NCBI GenBank assembly: GCA_044228685.1
Contig: JBGAUL010000018.1
Span: forward strand, 25,989 to 89,988
From: JBBATK01 sp044228685
Lineage (GTDB): Bacteria > Bacteroidota > Ignavibacteria > Kapaibacteriales > NICIL-2
Direction: 5' to 3'
Length of the DNA stretch: 64,000 bases
Below the pieces are notes generated by a model. The model saw only the letters and a list, made by a program, of their open reading frames with translations, searched no databases and had not been told where the DNA came from. Positions 26,717 to 35,428 of this stretch are shown piece after piece. Each line of letters opens with the position of its first letter. The first letter of the stretch is position 1. The position numbers and the translations under genes are program-made.

Positions 26717-28155
26717 GCGTTTCTGCGCTGAATCTCGCGTGCGCTGAGTGAATTGTCCTTGATTCCTTGGATGAAGCCACGACACTTCGGACTCCCGCAA
26801 CGACATTCAAAACCATGAGCGCTTTGGTCAAGAATCGTTGCATAATCGATGGTGAATTCTTCACCTCGCGCAATATCTCTCATCGCAACTACATTCAATC
26901 CATCGAAGAAGGTATTGGCATCGCATGAATGGTTTTGCGGTGCCCACTCGCTTGGATCTGCATCCCAGAGTATGTAAACCTCAGGAGCAATCGCATAGGC
27001 ATATCGACGAAAGTCAAGTTGAGCTTCGGCATCCCATTGCTCGTCAACCCAACGCTTCGTAGCAATGCGCTGCGCGCGCTCTTCACCGTGAAAGACGATT
27101 TCACCTTTTGCTACTGCACGCTGTGCAATGATGCCGTAGCCGGCAATAGAGTCACCATGCAGACGATAGACCTTGCGCGCGCGCTGATTACGAGCAATGC
27201 CCTCTTTGATTATTCTCAGCAAGAATCCCCTCTTGCCTTCTTCCTCGTTGTCGAGAATGTGATCAGCACTACCTTCATAACCGTCAGTGTAAAACACCGA
27301 ACAAGTAAAATTCACTTCCAAGAAGTAAATCTTCGCATGCTCGTCAACTCTGAAATCCATGCGCGCATATCCGACGCCTTGAAAGCCGCGAAAGATCGCG
27401 CGAGCTGCGGTGCGAAGACGCTCATCGAGCTGCGAATCATCGCAGGGTACATTGCAGTCGCCGTGCAATTCACTAGTCTTGAGCGCGTAGGTTTTAAAGG
27501 AACGATTTTCACGGAAGCGGTATTCGAGTGGACGGTACACATGACACTCTCCTACTTTCTCGCCGGCTACAACCAAGACAGTGTACTCGCGTCCGGCTAT
27601 GTACTGCTCGACTAAAATCTCCGGATACTCGCCCGTGAGCTGATTAACCTTTGCGTCTAGTTCCTCACGATTATTGACACATGAATGCTCATCGATACCA
27701 AGCGAGTCGCCCGCTTTTGCAGGCTTGACGAAGAGTGGAAAAGCACAACGAGAACAGACGCGATCGAGCTGCGATTTGATATCATCGTTGCTGACAACTA
27801 CTGTGCCGGCAGGAGTATCAACGCCCTGACAATAGGCCACGTATTTCATGACCGGCTTTGAGGGATCGTAGAGCGTGGAGTTGGGTCCGCTGAAGGGAAG
27901 CTGCAGTCGCTCAAGAAACATAATAACTTCAATCGACGGAACTTCCCACTCCAAATAGCCTTCGCATAAGTTGATGTAGCAATCGTAGTTCTCGGTTGAC
28001 AATTGCTGGAGTTGCTTATAGGTTGTCAACTTGTTAAGAAAGACTGTATGCACTTCGTGCTCTGGTATCAAAGGCTGCAGATCTCTCGGCGGATCGTAAA
28101 GCTTGTAGTCGACCTCTGTGGTTGAGTAATCCGGCAAGAGTACACAGAGCTTCAT
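26713..28155 (-). CDS. ATP-grasp ligase fused to a C-terminal SET plus post-SET domain
   Basis: This is a 480-residue fusion. Residues ~1-320 form a D-Ala-D-Ala-ligase-like ATP-grasp enzyme, with INLCEG near 61-66, LFVKPAKAGDSLG (K144), EILVEQYIAGREY (179-191), RMDFRVD (D267) and the metal site FLEVN (E280, N282). Residues ~330-480 form a SET methyltransferase domain, with AGYGIIAQRAVAKGEIVF (338-355), WAPQNHSCDAN (404-414, NHSC at 408-411), RGEEFTIDY (430-438) and a zinc-binding post-SET CRCGSPKC (C451, C453, C458). ATP-grasp ligases join a carboxylate to an amine via acyl-phosphate; SET domains methylate lysine with S-adenosylmethionine. The product is unknown. Its ATG overlaps the TGA of the upstream ATP-grasp gene. 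Confidence 0.92.
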   Translation of the reverse strand: MKLCVLLPDYSTTEVDYKLYDPPRDLQPLIPEHEVHTVFLNKLTTYKQLQQLSTENYDCYINLCEGYLEWEVPSIEVIMFLERLQLPFSGPNSTLYDPSKPVMKYVAYCQGVDTPAGTVVVSNDDIKSQLDRVCSRCAFPLFVKPAKAGDSLGIDEHSCVNNREELDAKVNQLTGEYPEILVEQYIAGREYTVLVVAGEKVGECHVYRPLEYRFRENRSFKTYALKTSELHGDCNVPCDDSQLDERLRTAARAIFRGFQGVGYARMDFRVDEHAKIYFLEVNFTCSVFYTDGYEGSADHILDNEEEGKRGFLLRIIKEGIARNQRARKVYRLHGDSIAGYGIIAQRAVAKGEIVFHGEERAQRIATKRWVDEQWDAEAQLDFRRYAYAIAPEVYILWDADPSEWAPQNHSCDANTFFDGLNVVAMRDIARGEEFTIDYATILDQSAHGFECRCGSPKCRGFIQGIKDNSLSAREIQRRNA

Positions 28156-29246
28156 GCCATGCTCCTCTGCTTGCTATGCAACAGAACTGCATCAACCAGA
28201 ATCTTACGCGTTAAGTCGGCGAAATTCTCTTTGGCAAAACGAAGGATGGCTCCAATGGACGTATAGTTATCGTCTTCGCTCAAACCGCACTGCGCATTGA
28301 CTTCGAGTACAAACAACTCACCGCTTTGGGAATCTTGACGTATATCCAAACGACCATAACCGGTGCCTTGAACGGAATGATATGCCGCAAGACTGAGATC
28401 GCGAAGTCGCTCAGCCATTTCGGATGTGACCTCGGCATAGGTATAGACGAACTCATCGTCGGGCATGGGAGTTTCAGTGTCGTAGGTCTCCCAAAGTCTA
28501 TCAAAGGACAAAAACTTCTGGTGCTCGGGCAATGAGTCGTGGAACTTTCTCTCAGCCGCCGGATAGTAGGTGATATTATCACCGCTGCCCACGATAAAGG
28601 TCGTGAACTCGGGTCCGGCAATAAATCGCTCAGCCAGAATTCCCCCATCTTCCAACTTCCACCCGTGGTATCCTTCCTTCATCTCCAGCAAGCATGCATC
28701 GAGTTCTTGGCGATTGTGTACGACGTTGCGAACACTCAAGCCCATGCTACCTCCGGACACTGCGGGTTTTACGATGAGAGGCAGACCGCATCGATCAAAA
28801 ATGTCATCAGGAACTATACCTTGCGACAAATCCAGCCACGGCGCCGTTGCTACGCCGGCAGCATCAAAGCACTTCTTCATATCTACCTTTGAGGTAGTGA
28901 GATAGTAGAATGCTTCGCGAGCGCCGGTGTAACACAAGCCGCGTCGTTCAAGAGATCGAACGACTGAGATGCCTGGCACACCGTTTAACTCATCGCCGTC
29001 ACACAGGTTGATGATCACGCTTGAATCAGGATCGATGCGAGATTCAATATCATCAAGTACGCTCTCGATGTTATCGACGCGAACATAGGTGGAGTGCCAC
29101 TCGCATCCGAGCTCGGCGAACGCACGGGTGTATTCGGCAAGTGCCGGCTCGAAGTCGTAGTAGTACTGGAGATTCGGATCGTCGGATTGCAGACTTGGGA
29201 ACAACAACCAAACGCTATACCCCCGAATATCGATCACATCACTCAT
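28152..29246 (-). CDS. ATP-grasp ligase, D-Ala-D-Ala-ligase-like
   Basis: This 364-residue stand-alone ATP-grasp protein parallels the ligase half of the following gene. INLCDGDELNGVP (80-91) matches INLCEG...VPS there, and a shared VxxLER phrase follows. ATP and metal motifs are LPLIVKPAVSGGSMGL (K160), ILAERFIAGPEFT (203-215), YGRLDIRQD (D301) and FVLEVNAQCG (E315, N317). Divergent N-termini and substrate regions suggest different substrates for the paired ligases. The D-Ala-D-Ala ligase name should not be taken literally, since this is not beside cell-wall genes. The stop overlaps the next ATG as ATGA, and a SET gene ends 14 bases upstream of its own ATG, making a tight operon. Confidence 0.92.
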   Translation of the reverse strand: MSDVIDIRGYSVWLLFPSLQSDDPNLQYYYDFEPALAEYTRAFAELGCEWHSTYVRVDNIESVLDDIESRIDPDSSVIINLCDGDELNGVPGISVVRSLERRGLCYTGAREAFYYLTTSKVDMKKCFDAAGVATAPWLDLSQGIVPDDIFDRCGLPLIVKPAVSGGSMGLSVRNVVHNRQELDACLLEMKEGYHGWKLEDGGILAERFIAGPEFTTFIVGSGDNITYYPAAERKFHDSLPEHQKFLSFDRLWETYDTETPMPDDEFVYTYAEVTSEMAERLRDLSLAAYHSVQGTGYGRLDIRQDSQSGELFVLEVNAQCGLSEDDNYTSIGAILRFAKENFADLTRKILVDAVLLHSKQRSMA

Positions 29247-29260
29247 GCAGTCGGGATCGT

Positions 29261-29749
29261 TTATAGCTTGGACATGATGTAGTCACTCAGACGATAGTTC
29301 TTCAACACATTGCGATCAATATGTCGAGCTCCTTGAATCGTCTTGAGACAAGATGCTGTGCCACAAAGACACTCAAATGGTTGGGCCATATCCCACTCAG
29401 TCGAAGGATAGAAGAAGCTAAGCTCCTCGCCATCCTCGATATCACGAAGCGCAACGACTTCCATTCGAGTTGTATCGAAGAAACAGTTAGGCTCGCAAGA
29501 ATGATTCATGTATTGTAGGACCGGCGGATACAACTCGATGTGCAGATCATCGCCAATCTGTACGGTGAGATAATTCGGAACGCTACTGCGAGTAGTTGAG
29601 CCAAAGGGCGTCAACACTTCGTCTTTTTTAAAAGCGCGTTTTGCATACAGCGCGTTCTGACCGCTAACAGGATGCTTTGCAACATCACAGACGCTTTGCT
29701 TGATGTCTTCTGTCATCTCAAGCAATGCATCATTATTCATTGATTCCAT
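29261..29749 (-). CDS. Stand-alone SET-domain protein (putative lysine methyltransferase)
   Basis: This 162-residue protein is close to the minimal size for a SET domain. Motifs in order: ALYAKRAFKKDEVLTPFG (the SET-N region), YMNHSCEPNCFF (NHSC at 82-85, full NHSCEPN), LRDIEDGEELSFFYP (101-115) and a post-SET cysteine set C127, C129, C134 (ECLCGTASC). The last Tyr of the canonical GEELxxDY is replaced in part (SFFYP), keeping a Tyr at 114. The ATG at 29749 is chosen because the longer reading to 29872 lacks any family similarity. It is the first gene of the minus-strand SET/ATP-grasp operon, preceded by a candidate promoter. Substrate (protein, peptide or small molecule) unknown. Confidence 0.88.
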   Translation of the reverse strand: MESMNNDALLEMTEDIKQSVCDVAKHPVSGQNALYAKRAFKKDEVLTPFGSTTRSSVPNYLTVQIGDDLHIELYPPVLQYMNHSCEPNCFFDTTRMEVVALRDIEDGEELSFFYPSTEWDMAQPFECLCGTASCLKTIQGARHIDRNVLKNYRLSDYIMSKL

Positions 29750-29869
29750 AGAATACCTATAGTGTGTGGATGCTTTGTCACCTTGAATCATACAAAGGTT
29801 TAAGCACATGAAATACACTCTTATCGCACACTGTTGAAGCCCTCGTTCAACGTCATGCATCTCTATAAA

Positions 29870-29904
29870 CAAAGATATGTTATGAGGTGTATAAACACTG
29901 CAAA
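29870..29904 (-). promoter_or_regulatory. Candidate promoter of the SET/ATP-grasp operon
   Basis: On the minus strand, TATCTTTG (29877 down to 29870) matches the TAnnTTTG -7 box, and a TTTG lies at 29904-29901. The 23-base spacer is longer than the usual 19-21. The leader to the ATG at 29749 would be about 115 bases. The rest of the 29750-30075 gap holds only the terminator listed next. Confidence 0.35.
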
Positions 29905-30000
29905 CGAATGGAGTTTGAGACGAATGTGCATAACTTATTTGAGAGCTAATCCATGCCTTAGTTCAAGCTGCTAAGCTTATAGACATGTAGGAATGTCCCC

Positions 30001-30034
30001 TAAACAAAACACCCCTCGGAATTCGAAGGGTGTT
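30001..30034 (-). terminator. Intrinsic terminator of the DUF3857 gene pair
   Basis: An 11-bp stem with one mismatch (30008-30018 with 30024-30034, AACACCC/GGGTGTT at the base) is followed on the minus strand by TTTTGTTT-like sequence. It lies 42 bases past the stop at 30076 and separates this transcript from the SET operon downstream. Confidence 0.8.
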
Positions 30035-30075
30035 AATAGTTCTGACCTATGCAAAGCTTGTTTGATGAGCTATAC

Positions 30076-32121
30076 CTACTTCGCTTTGAAAATCATTGTT
30101 GGTACTTGCAGTGACGAACGACGTCCAACCAATTCAATCAAGTCTGGAAGCTTGTCTTTGGAGTGGGATCCACGTTTCATGCTACGCTCAATCTTGATTC
30201 CAAGCTCACCACTGCCGCCTTGGGTGTACTGAACGCTAGCATCACCGAGGTCGTTGTGAATGCTAACGTCTTTCAGAGCCGTCGTCATCGTCCAGCTAGC
30301 CGGATACTTGACCTTAACGTCCTTCAGCAAGCGTGATGCATAGTGGATTTGTATTGGATTGACGCGCTTCTCTGTCTCAAACTTGCTCTTCGCTTCTGTC
30401 GACGGTGAGAACAAACCGCTGGTTTGGAAGATGATTTCCTCAGGCGTCACCGTAACCAAGTTGTTGATCGTGTACTCCAGCGTAACCACAAAGGGAACCA
30501 AGGCTGAGTTCTTACCTTCAACAGTGTAATGCGCGATTTTCACATCACCACTTGAATAGGAAGCGAAATCTTTGACACGTTTTGCAATAGCATCTTCCTT
30601 CATTGTCTTAAACTCACGACGGAAAGCATAGGCTTCCAAGCCATTGTAGGTCTGTGTTTCCTTGACGTTGATTGTTCCGTCATCCTTGATCTCCATTTCA
30701 AATCGACACAGTGTTTGCGTTGGCAACATGTTGTCGGTTTCAAGAGTAATGAAGTTGGTTTGAGCGCGTGATCCAAAGGCAGCGCTGCGTAATGAGCTCC
30801 AATCAGCGATCTGCATAGCACGTGAACCCTGGAATGGTTCAGGAACATAATTGGGTGGAATTTCTTTTTCGTCAGGAAACACCAAGAAGGACTTGCCTTC
30901 AGTTTTAGCAAGAATAGCACAAGTGGCAAACGAAGCCATGCGCGGATCACGCTCGTCAAAATAGCCATCGGTTTTGTCGCAAAGGAGAACGAAGTAGGCT
31001 TCAATGCCGTTGGCACGAAGCATCGCTTGCGCTAGACCAAGGATCGGCATCGGAGGTCCCATTTGCTCATCAAGTATATCCTCATACTCTTTGTTCTTGA
31101 TGGCACTCGACCAATCAGCGTCACGACTTGTGACACAGCGAATCTTCTTCTGAACATAGAGCACGAGAGTATCGACCATCTGCGCTTTGGACGTACAGCC
31201 TTTTGTCAGTGTGCGAGCAAACTCATCAACTTTCTTACTGGTCCAGTCGCTGTTATCAGCCGAGAAATAGCCGTACTGACCACCAATATCCGACCAGTCT
31301 ATATTCGTGGAGTTCGCACTACGCTCGACAAACTCATAATAAGGCACTACATCGCGCTTGTATGGTGAGAAAGCCTCACTCTTCCATGACGACACATTTT
31401 CTTTTTCGTAGAGGCGAACGCTGAAGTCCTCTTCCGGACTTGAAGTGAGCTGCAGAACCGGAGTATTTGTTGGATGTGACTGCTTTTGAGCAATCAGTCG
31501 ATCCTTTGTGTACACATGTTTAAATCTCATGTGTTGCACCGGCATTCCACGTTGGAAAAAGAATGTACTGCGAAACACGTTTTTAATCTCAACGCCTTCC
31601 TCAATAACAGTTCCCTTTTTCACGTCCGGGTAAGCGATTTTGTAGCTAACCGTTCCGTCATTCTCTTGAACCTTGCAGTCGTCTTTGCCATACATCTTGA
31701 CGCTTCCATCAGGCGAGATCACCACTGCAAACATTTTAGCTAACTCTTCACCTCTATTGACTTCGCACTCAAAAGTTGACAAGCTCTTCTCATCTGGGTT
31801 AAGAATGGTGTAGCGAATGTGTCGGCAATACACCGTGCGACCGGCAAAACCTACATCGTAGCCAAGAGTCTCGTATGATTCATCATAGTCCATATACACG
31901 CCATCTTCTCCCTCGTACTTCGTCTGTAGTTCAGCGAGATTAATCGCATTGATTTTACGAAGGGAATCAATGTTAGTCGGAATAATCACTGTGTGTGATT
32001 GCTCGCGCAGTTTGCGATTTGCGTTAGCCATCATGGAGAAATAGCCCAGCATCGTAAACATGCATCCACTGAGATACAAACTCATGAAAACAATACCGAC
32101 AAGAAGAGAAATGCGTTTCAT
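30076..32121 (-). CDS. DUF3857/transglutaminase-like lipoprotein with lost catalytic triad
   Basis: This 681-residue protein has a lipoprotein signal ending LYLSGC (C20), a DUF3857-like beta region (~85-240), a transglutaminase-like core (~300-425) and a C-terminal DUF2569/DUF3858-like beta region. In the core, the place where its neighbour has the catalytic GDCKD reads MGPPMP (354-359). The His-bearing strand reads SFATCAI and the Asp strand FPDEK, so the Cys and His of the triad are missing. It is therefore probably a non-catalytic paralog. The gene lies one base after the stop of its active-looking neighbour (32123-34003), so the two are co-expressed and may work as a pair. Function of the family is not established. 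Confidence 0.85.
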   Translation of the reverse strand: MKRISLLVGIVFMSLYLSGCMFTMLGYFSMMANANRKLREQSHTVIIPTNIDSLRKINAINLAELQTKYEGEDGVYMDYDESYETLGYDVGFAGRTVYCRHIRYTILNPDEKSLSTFECEVNRGEELAKMFAVVISPDGSVKMYGKDDCKVQENDGTVSYKIAYPDVKKGTVIEEGVEIKNVFRSTFFFQRGMPVQHMRFKHVYTKDRLIAQKQSHPTNTPVLQLTSSPEEDFSVRLYEKENVSSWKSEAFSPYKRDVVPYYEFVERSANSTNIDWSDIGGQYGYFSADNSDWTSKKVDEFARTLTKGCTSKAQMVDTLVLYVQKKIRCVTSRDADWSSAIKNKEYEDILDEQMGPPMPILGLAQAMLRANGIEAYFVLLCDKTDGYFDERDPRMASFATCAILAKTEGKSFLVFPDEKEIPPNYVPEPFQGSRAMQIADWSSLRSAAFGSRAQTNFITLETDNMLPTQTLCRFEMEIKDDGTINVKETQTYNGLEAYAFRREFKTMKEDAIAKRVKDFASYSSGDVKIAHYTVEGKNSALVPFVVTLEYTINNLVTVTPEEIIFQTSGLFSPSTEAKSKFETEKRVNPIQIHYASRLLKDVKVKYPASWTMTTALKDVSIHNDLGDASVQYTQGGSGELGIKIERSMKRGSHSKDKLPDLIELVGRRSSLQVPTMIFKAK

Positions 32122-32122
32122 A

Positions 32123-34003
32123 TTAATTCTTTACGAGACTGAACATATTTTTTTTAGCTGCCAGGTATTGACGGCAAAACTCGATGTACTCTGATTGCCT
32201 GTTTCCTTTATACACCTTGTGACTCTGCTGGAAGTCGTACACAAACTGGTACGTACCGCTCTGACCAACTTTCATTTCGGCGTTGTATTGCACTCCGAGA
32301 TCAGCATTGCCAAAATGGGCTTGCTGTGTCTGACCACTTGCATCACCAATCTTCAAATCGATTTGCATACGCATCGATGGTAACTCACTTGAATACAAAC
32401 CCAAGGAATCGCCTGAACGCTCTAATACATCTGCGTCAACTGCATTGAAGGGCGTTTGCGGTATGTAGCGCTTTGTTGGCGATTGAATGACAAAGTTTGA
32501 TAGATCACATTGCGCTTTGAATTCAATCTCCGCGCCTCTTGTCTCCACGATTGCGAATGAGTCGAAAGCCATTTTTTGGAACTCGGCAGACACAATTGCC
32601 GACAAGAAATTCTTGACTTCAGACGAGCTCATGTCATTGATCGCATACTGTGCAGCCCAGAATTTCTCATTTCGCAGAATAATTCGAGCACTTCCCTGCT
32701 TCAAGTTTTGGATGTCAGATTCAATGCGAACCTCGACAGTCGTTTTACGTTCTGGAAGCGGCACCATTGGCACAAATCGCGGCGCAGCAGGGTTTGCTAT
32801 TAATGCCTGATTCTCAATATCTGAGTTAGGCAAATTTCCAAATTCACAGTACTTGCACGTCGGGTCCATGAACACCGTCTTACCATCAAGCTCAGCACAA
32901 CAAATCGCATGATCGTACATGCTCATGTGCGTGTCTTTCAACTCCGGTTCGGGATCCGTCGAGATAAGAGCCATATATGCAGGAATTCCAAACTTCTGAG
33001 CTAACTGCGAAACGCAAAAAGCTTTGTCTTTGCAATCACCATAGCGTTTCTCAAGAACGAATGAAGGTGGTCGCGGGACAATCGCTCCTAAACTCTGCTC
33101 GTCAGCAATGTAGCGAACGTTTGAGCGAACATAGTCGTAGATAGCACGGAGCTTTTCTCGATTGGAAGAGAGTGATGAAATCACCGTCTTGAGCGAGTCA
33201 TAGTTTTTATCACCCGGATCTCGATTAAACGAGAAGATTCCATTGTACCAACGCACAAAATCATCATGAGTCGTTGGATTTAATTGCTTGCCGCCTACGC
33301 TAATCTTTGGGATAAAGAGGATGTGGTATCCATCAAATGGAAAGTGGGTTTTGTATAACTGACGTTGGACTTTTGCGACGTCGATGATAGTCTTTTCTGA
33401 TTCCCGAGTGATCTTGTAATCAATCTTTCCCATGGGGAAAAATGCTTCTACGTCGATTCTAACTCCCTCCGGGTGTTCAAACACGACTTGATATCCACTG
33501 AGCTTCTCGTAGTTAGGTACATAAATCAACGGCATGAATTCAATGCCTTTGTACTCGCGTTTGTAAGAGTATTCAAACTCGTTCTGAACTTTGGCTTTAT
33601 GTGGAAGTCGAATTGTCCAAATCTTGCTGTCTGATACAAACACATCACGCGACTCCGCAAAATTGCTCCAGATGTAGCGGTTGGGTACATCATCGTCAGC
33701 TAAAGACGCTTCAATGTCAGACACGATATCGAACTGGTGCTCAGAAATACTAAATGTTGTGCGCTCAGTTGATTCTTCAGATAAGAATATGTATCGACAC
33801 TGCTTTTTTGACTTCAGTGTGTACACAAGCTTACCATCTTCCTTTTTCGTATCAATCATAAAGACAGTGCGCTCGGAATAATCGTAATCGTCTTTGTCTT
33901 TAACTGCGCGCAACGACACGCTGCAAAGCACTATTAGTGCAATGACAGCACTCAAGAAATAAAAGTGACGAAGAGCGGGGCGCATGGACAACCTGATTTG
34001 CAT
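32123..34003 (-). CDS. DUF3857 and transglutaminase-core protein with intact Cys-His-Asp triad
   Basis: This 626-residue exported protein has an N-terminal hydrophobic segment (about 12-30), a DUF3857 domain (~40-240) and a transglutaminase-like domain (~275-395). Catalytic residues are in place: C324 in KRYGDCKDKA, H365 in YDHAI and D380 in FMDPT. A C-terminal beta domain follows. The family is common in Bacteroidota; its substrates are unknown, though the fold suggests a peptidase or amide-exchange activity in the periplasm. The start at 34003 is one of two candidate ATGs (the other is at 33985). It is co-directional with two small barrel-like proteins upstream and a triad-less paralog immediately downstream. 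Confidence 0.88.
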   Translation of the reverse strand: MQIRLSMRPALRHFYFLSAVIALIVLCSVSLRAVKDKDDYDYSERTVFMIDTKKEDGKLVYTLKSKKQCRYIFLSEESTERTTFSISEHQFDIVSDIEASLADDDVPNRYIWSNFAESRDVFVSDSKIWTIRLPHKAKVQNEFEYSYKREYKGIEFMPLIYVPNYEKLSGYQVVFEHPEGVRIDVEAFFPMGKIDYKITRESEKTIIDVAKVQRQLYKTHFPFDGYHILFIPKISVGGKQLNPTTHDDFVRWYNGIFSFNRDPGDKNYDSLKTVISSLSSNREKLRAIYDYVRSNVRYIADEQSLGAIVPRPPSFVLEKRYGDCKDKAFCVSQLAQKFGIPAYMALISTDPEPELKDTHMSMYDHAICCAELDGKTVFMDPTCKYCEFGNLPNSDIENQALIANPAAPRFVPMVPLPERKTTVEVRIESDIQNLKQGSARIILRNEKFWAAQYAINDMSSSEVKNFLSAIVSAEFQKMAFDSFAIVETRGAEIEFKAQCDLSNFVIQSPTKRYIPQTPFNAVDADVLERSGDSLGLYSSELPSMRMQIDLKIGDASGQTQQAHFGNADLGVQYNAEMKVGQSGTYQFVYDFQQSHKVYKGNRQSEYIEFCRQYLAAKKNMFSLVKN

Positions 34004-34020
34004 TATAAATATCCCAGTAC

Positions 34021-34512
34021 TTAGAAACCAACACCAATGGAAACACGTGCTGTAACCGCAGAACCAGGATCCACATTGTCATTCGTTCCGAATACAATAT
34101 CAGAGTTAACGATAGAGTAAGCGACTTGTGCATTGACAAGGAAGTGTCGATCAAGACGATACACGTAGCCTATACCGGGTCCGATTCGACCGCGTAACTC
34201 AGTGATTGACAGCAACGCATACCAGGCATCAAAATCCGGTTTGAAGGTGATCATCAAATCACTGCCACCTTCAATGAAGGGCGGTGAGTTTACTTTGAGA
34301 CCGATTCGCAGATTCGTCCAAACATAACTGAAAGGACGAATCGTGTATGAAATGCTCGCTATCGAATGAATGGGCTCGTAATCTATCGTAAAGACATTTG
34401 ACAAAAGATCCGTATGTCTCTGATCCCTTGGAATAAGAACCTGAGATGAAACACTCATCGTAGCACTCAACCAGCAGAGTATGAGGACACAACTAATTCT
34501 AAATAATCTCAT
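34021..34512 (-). CDS. Small secreted beta-barrel-like protein, unknown
   Basis: This 163-residue protein has a signal peptide (ATG at 34512, hydrophobic CVLILCWLSATMSV). The mature part alternates hydrophobic and polar residues and ends SIGVGF, with terminal Phe as in outer-membrane barrels (for example RVSIGVGF). Features such as GRIGPGIGYVYRLDRHFLVNAQVAYSI fit an OmpW/porin-like eight-stranded barrel. No family is recognised. It precedes the DUF3857 gene by 17 bases on the same strand. Confidence 0.65.
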   Translation of the reverse strand: MRLFRISCVLILCWLSATMSVSSQVLIPRDQRHTDLLSNVFTIDYEPIHSIASISYTIRPFSYVWTNLRIGLKVNSPPFIEGGSDLMITFKPDFDAWYALLSITELRGRIGPGIGYVYRLDRHFLVNAQVAYSIVNSDIVFGTNDNVDPGSAVTARVSIGVGF

Positions 34513-34584
34513 AATAATTGTTCTAATCAATGTTCAATACCACGATGGGATTAATTACAGTCAAAAAAAACAGTGCGTGAAGAC

Positions 34585-35223
34585 TTAGTATTGTTGTGAG
34601 AGACCATAAGCAATGGTAAGGCCAGCTTCAACAGGACTAAAATCTGTAAACGGTGTGTAGCGCAGATCTAAACCAACTGCCATTTTCCTGGAAAAACAAT
34701 ACATTGCTCCAATACCGGCAGAGTAGGTTTGCAATGAATAGGATTCACTTGTATTCGAGACCACATATCCATTCTGAGTCACTTTCGAAGCACTAATAGA
34801 CATGAGATAGCCACCGGTGGCATAAAACAGCGTGCCATTGTTTCGAAAGAGAGCTACTTGAAAATCGAAACCATAAGCCAGCTTCATCTTCAACTCATTT
34901 TCAATAACGGAACCATATGAGCCCGTTGATTTGGCTACAATAGCTGTGGGAACGAGGTTGTAGTGAAATCGTCCGACGAGACGCGCCGCTGTACCTATTG
35001 AATAGCCGTACAATGCTCTAAAACCAACTCCATTGAGATACGCGAGTCCTACATCCGCCGCGTACGGACCACTGAAGAACTTATCTGCATAGCCGTTTGA
35101 TTTTGCTTCTTTCCACGATGCGGAAAATGTTGTGGATGCTGTATCTTTTTCGCTTGACTGTGCTCTGGAAATCCCCTGGAAGGCAAGTATCATCAAACTT
35201 GCGACAATCACTATACGACTCAC
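34585..35223 (-). CDS. Outer-membrane beta-barrel-like protein, unknown
   Basis: This 212-residue protein has a signal peptide (about 1-21, ISRAQ). The body has repeated amphipathic strands with glycine and aromatic residues (GLAYLNGVGFRALYGYSIG, VGLDLRYTPFTDFSPVEAGLTIAYG), as in small outer-membrane barrels. The ending, GLSQQY, is also aromatic. It looks like a distant relative of the 34021-34512 protein by type only. The 205 bases upstream (35224-35428) show no gene; a short A/T-rich stretch there could hold a promoter. Confidence 0.65.
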   Translation of the reverse strand: MSRIVIVASLMILAFQGISRAQSSEKDTASTTFSASWKEAKSNGYADKFFSGPYAADVGLAYLNGVGFRALYGYSIGTAARLVGRFHYNLVPTAIVAKSTGSYGSVIENELKMKLAYGFDFQVALFRNNGTLFYATGGYLMSISASKVTQNGYVVSNTSESYSLQTYSAGIGAMYCFSRKMAVGLDLRYTPFTDFSPVEAGLTIAYGLSQQY

Positions 35224-35428
35224 AATGCTCCCCTTGAAAATTGTATGGCTTCAATATACGCCTTGAATGTACCAAGGCAAAAAAAAGTATAGTTAACAGA
35301 AATTTGCTGTAAACGACCAATGTCTTTGGCAAATACTACACTGTGAAGTTTAACAATTCGATGGCTAAACATTAAACTCTGTCAAGTTCAATAAAAACAG
35401 CAGCTTCATACCTTTTCAACTGAAGAAT

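Noticed and set aside
28152..29246. D-alanine-D-alanine ligase (ddl)
   Set aside because: ATP-grasp motifs fit broadly, but the neighbours are SET and ABC genes rather than mur/fts genes and the N-terminus differs; a general ligase call is safer.
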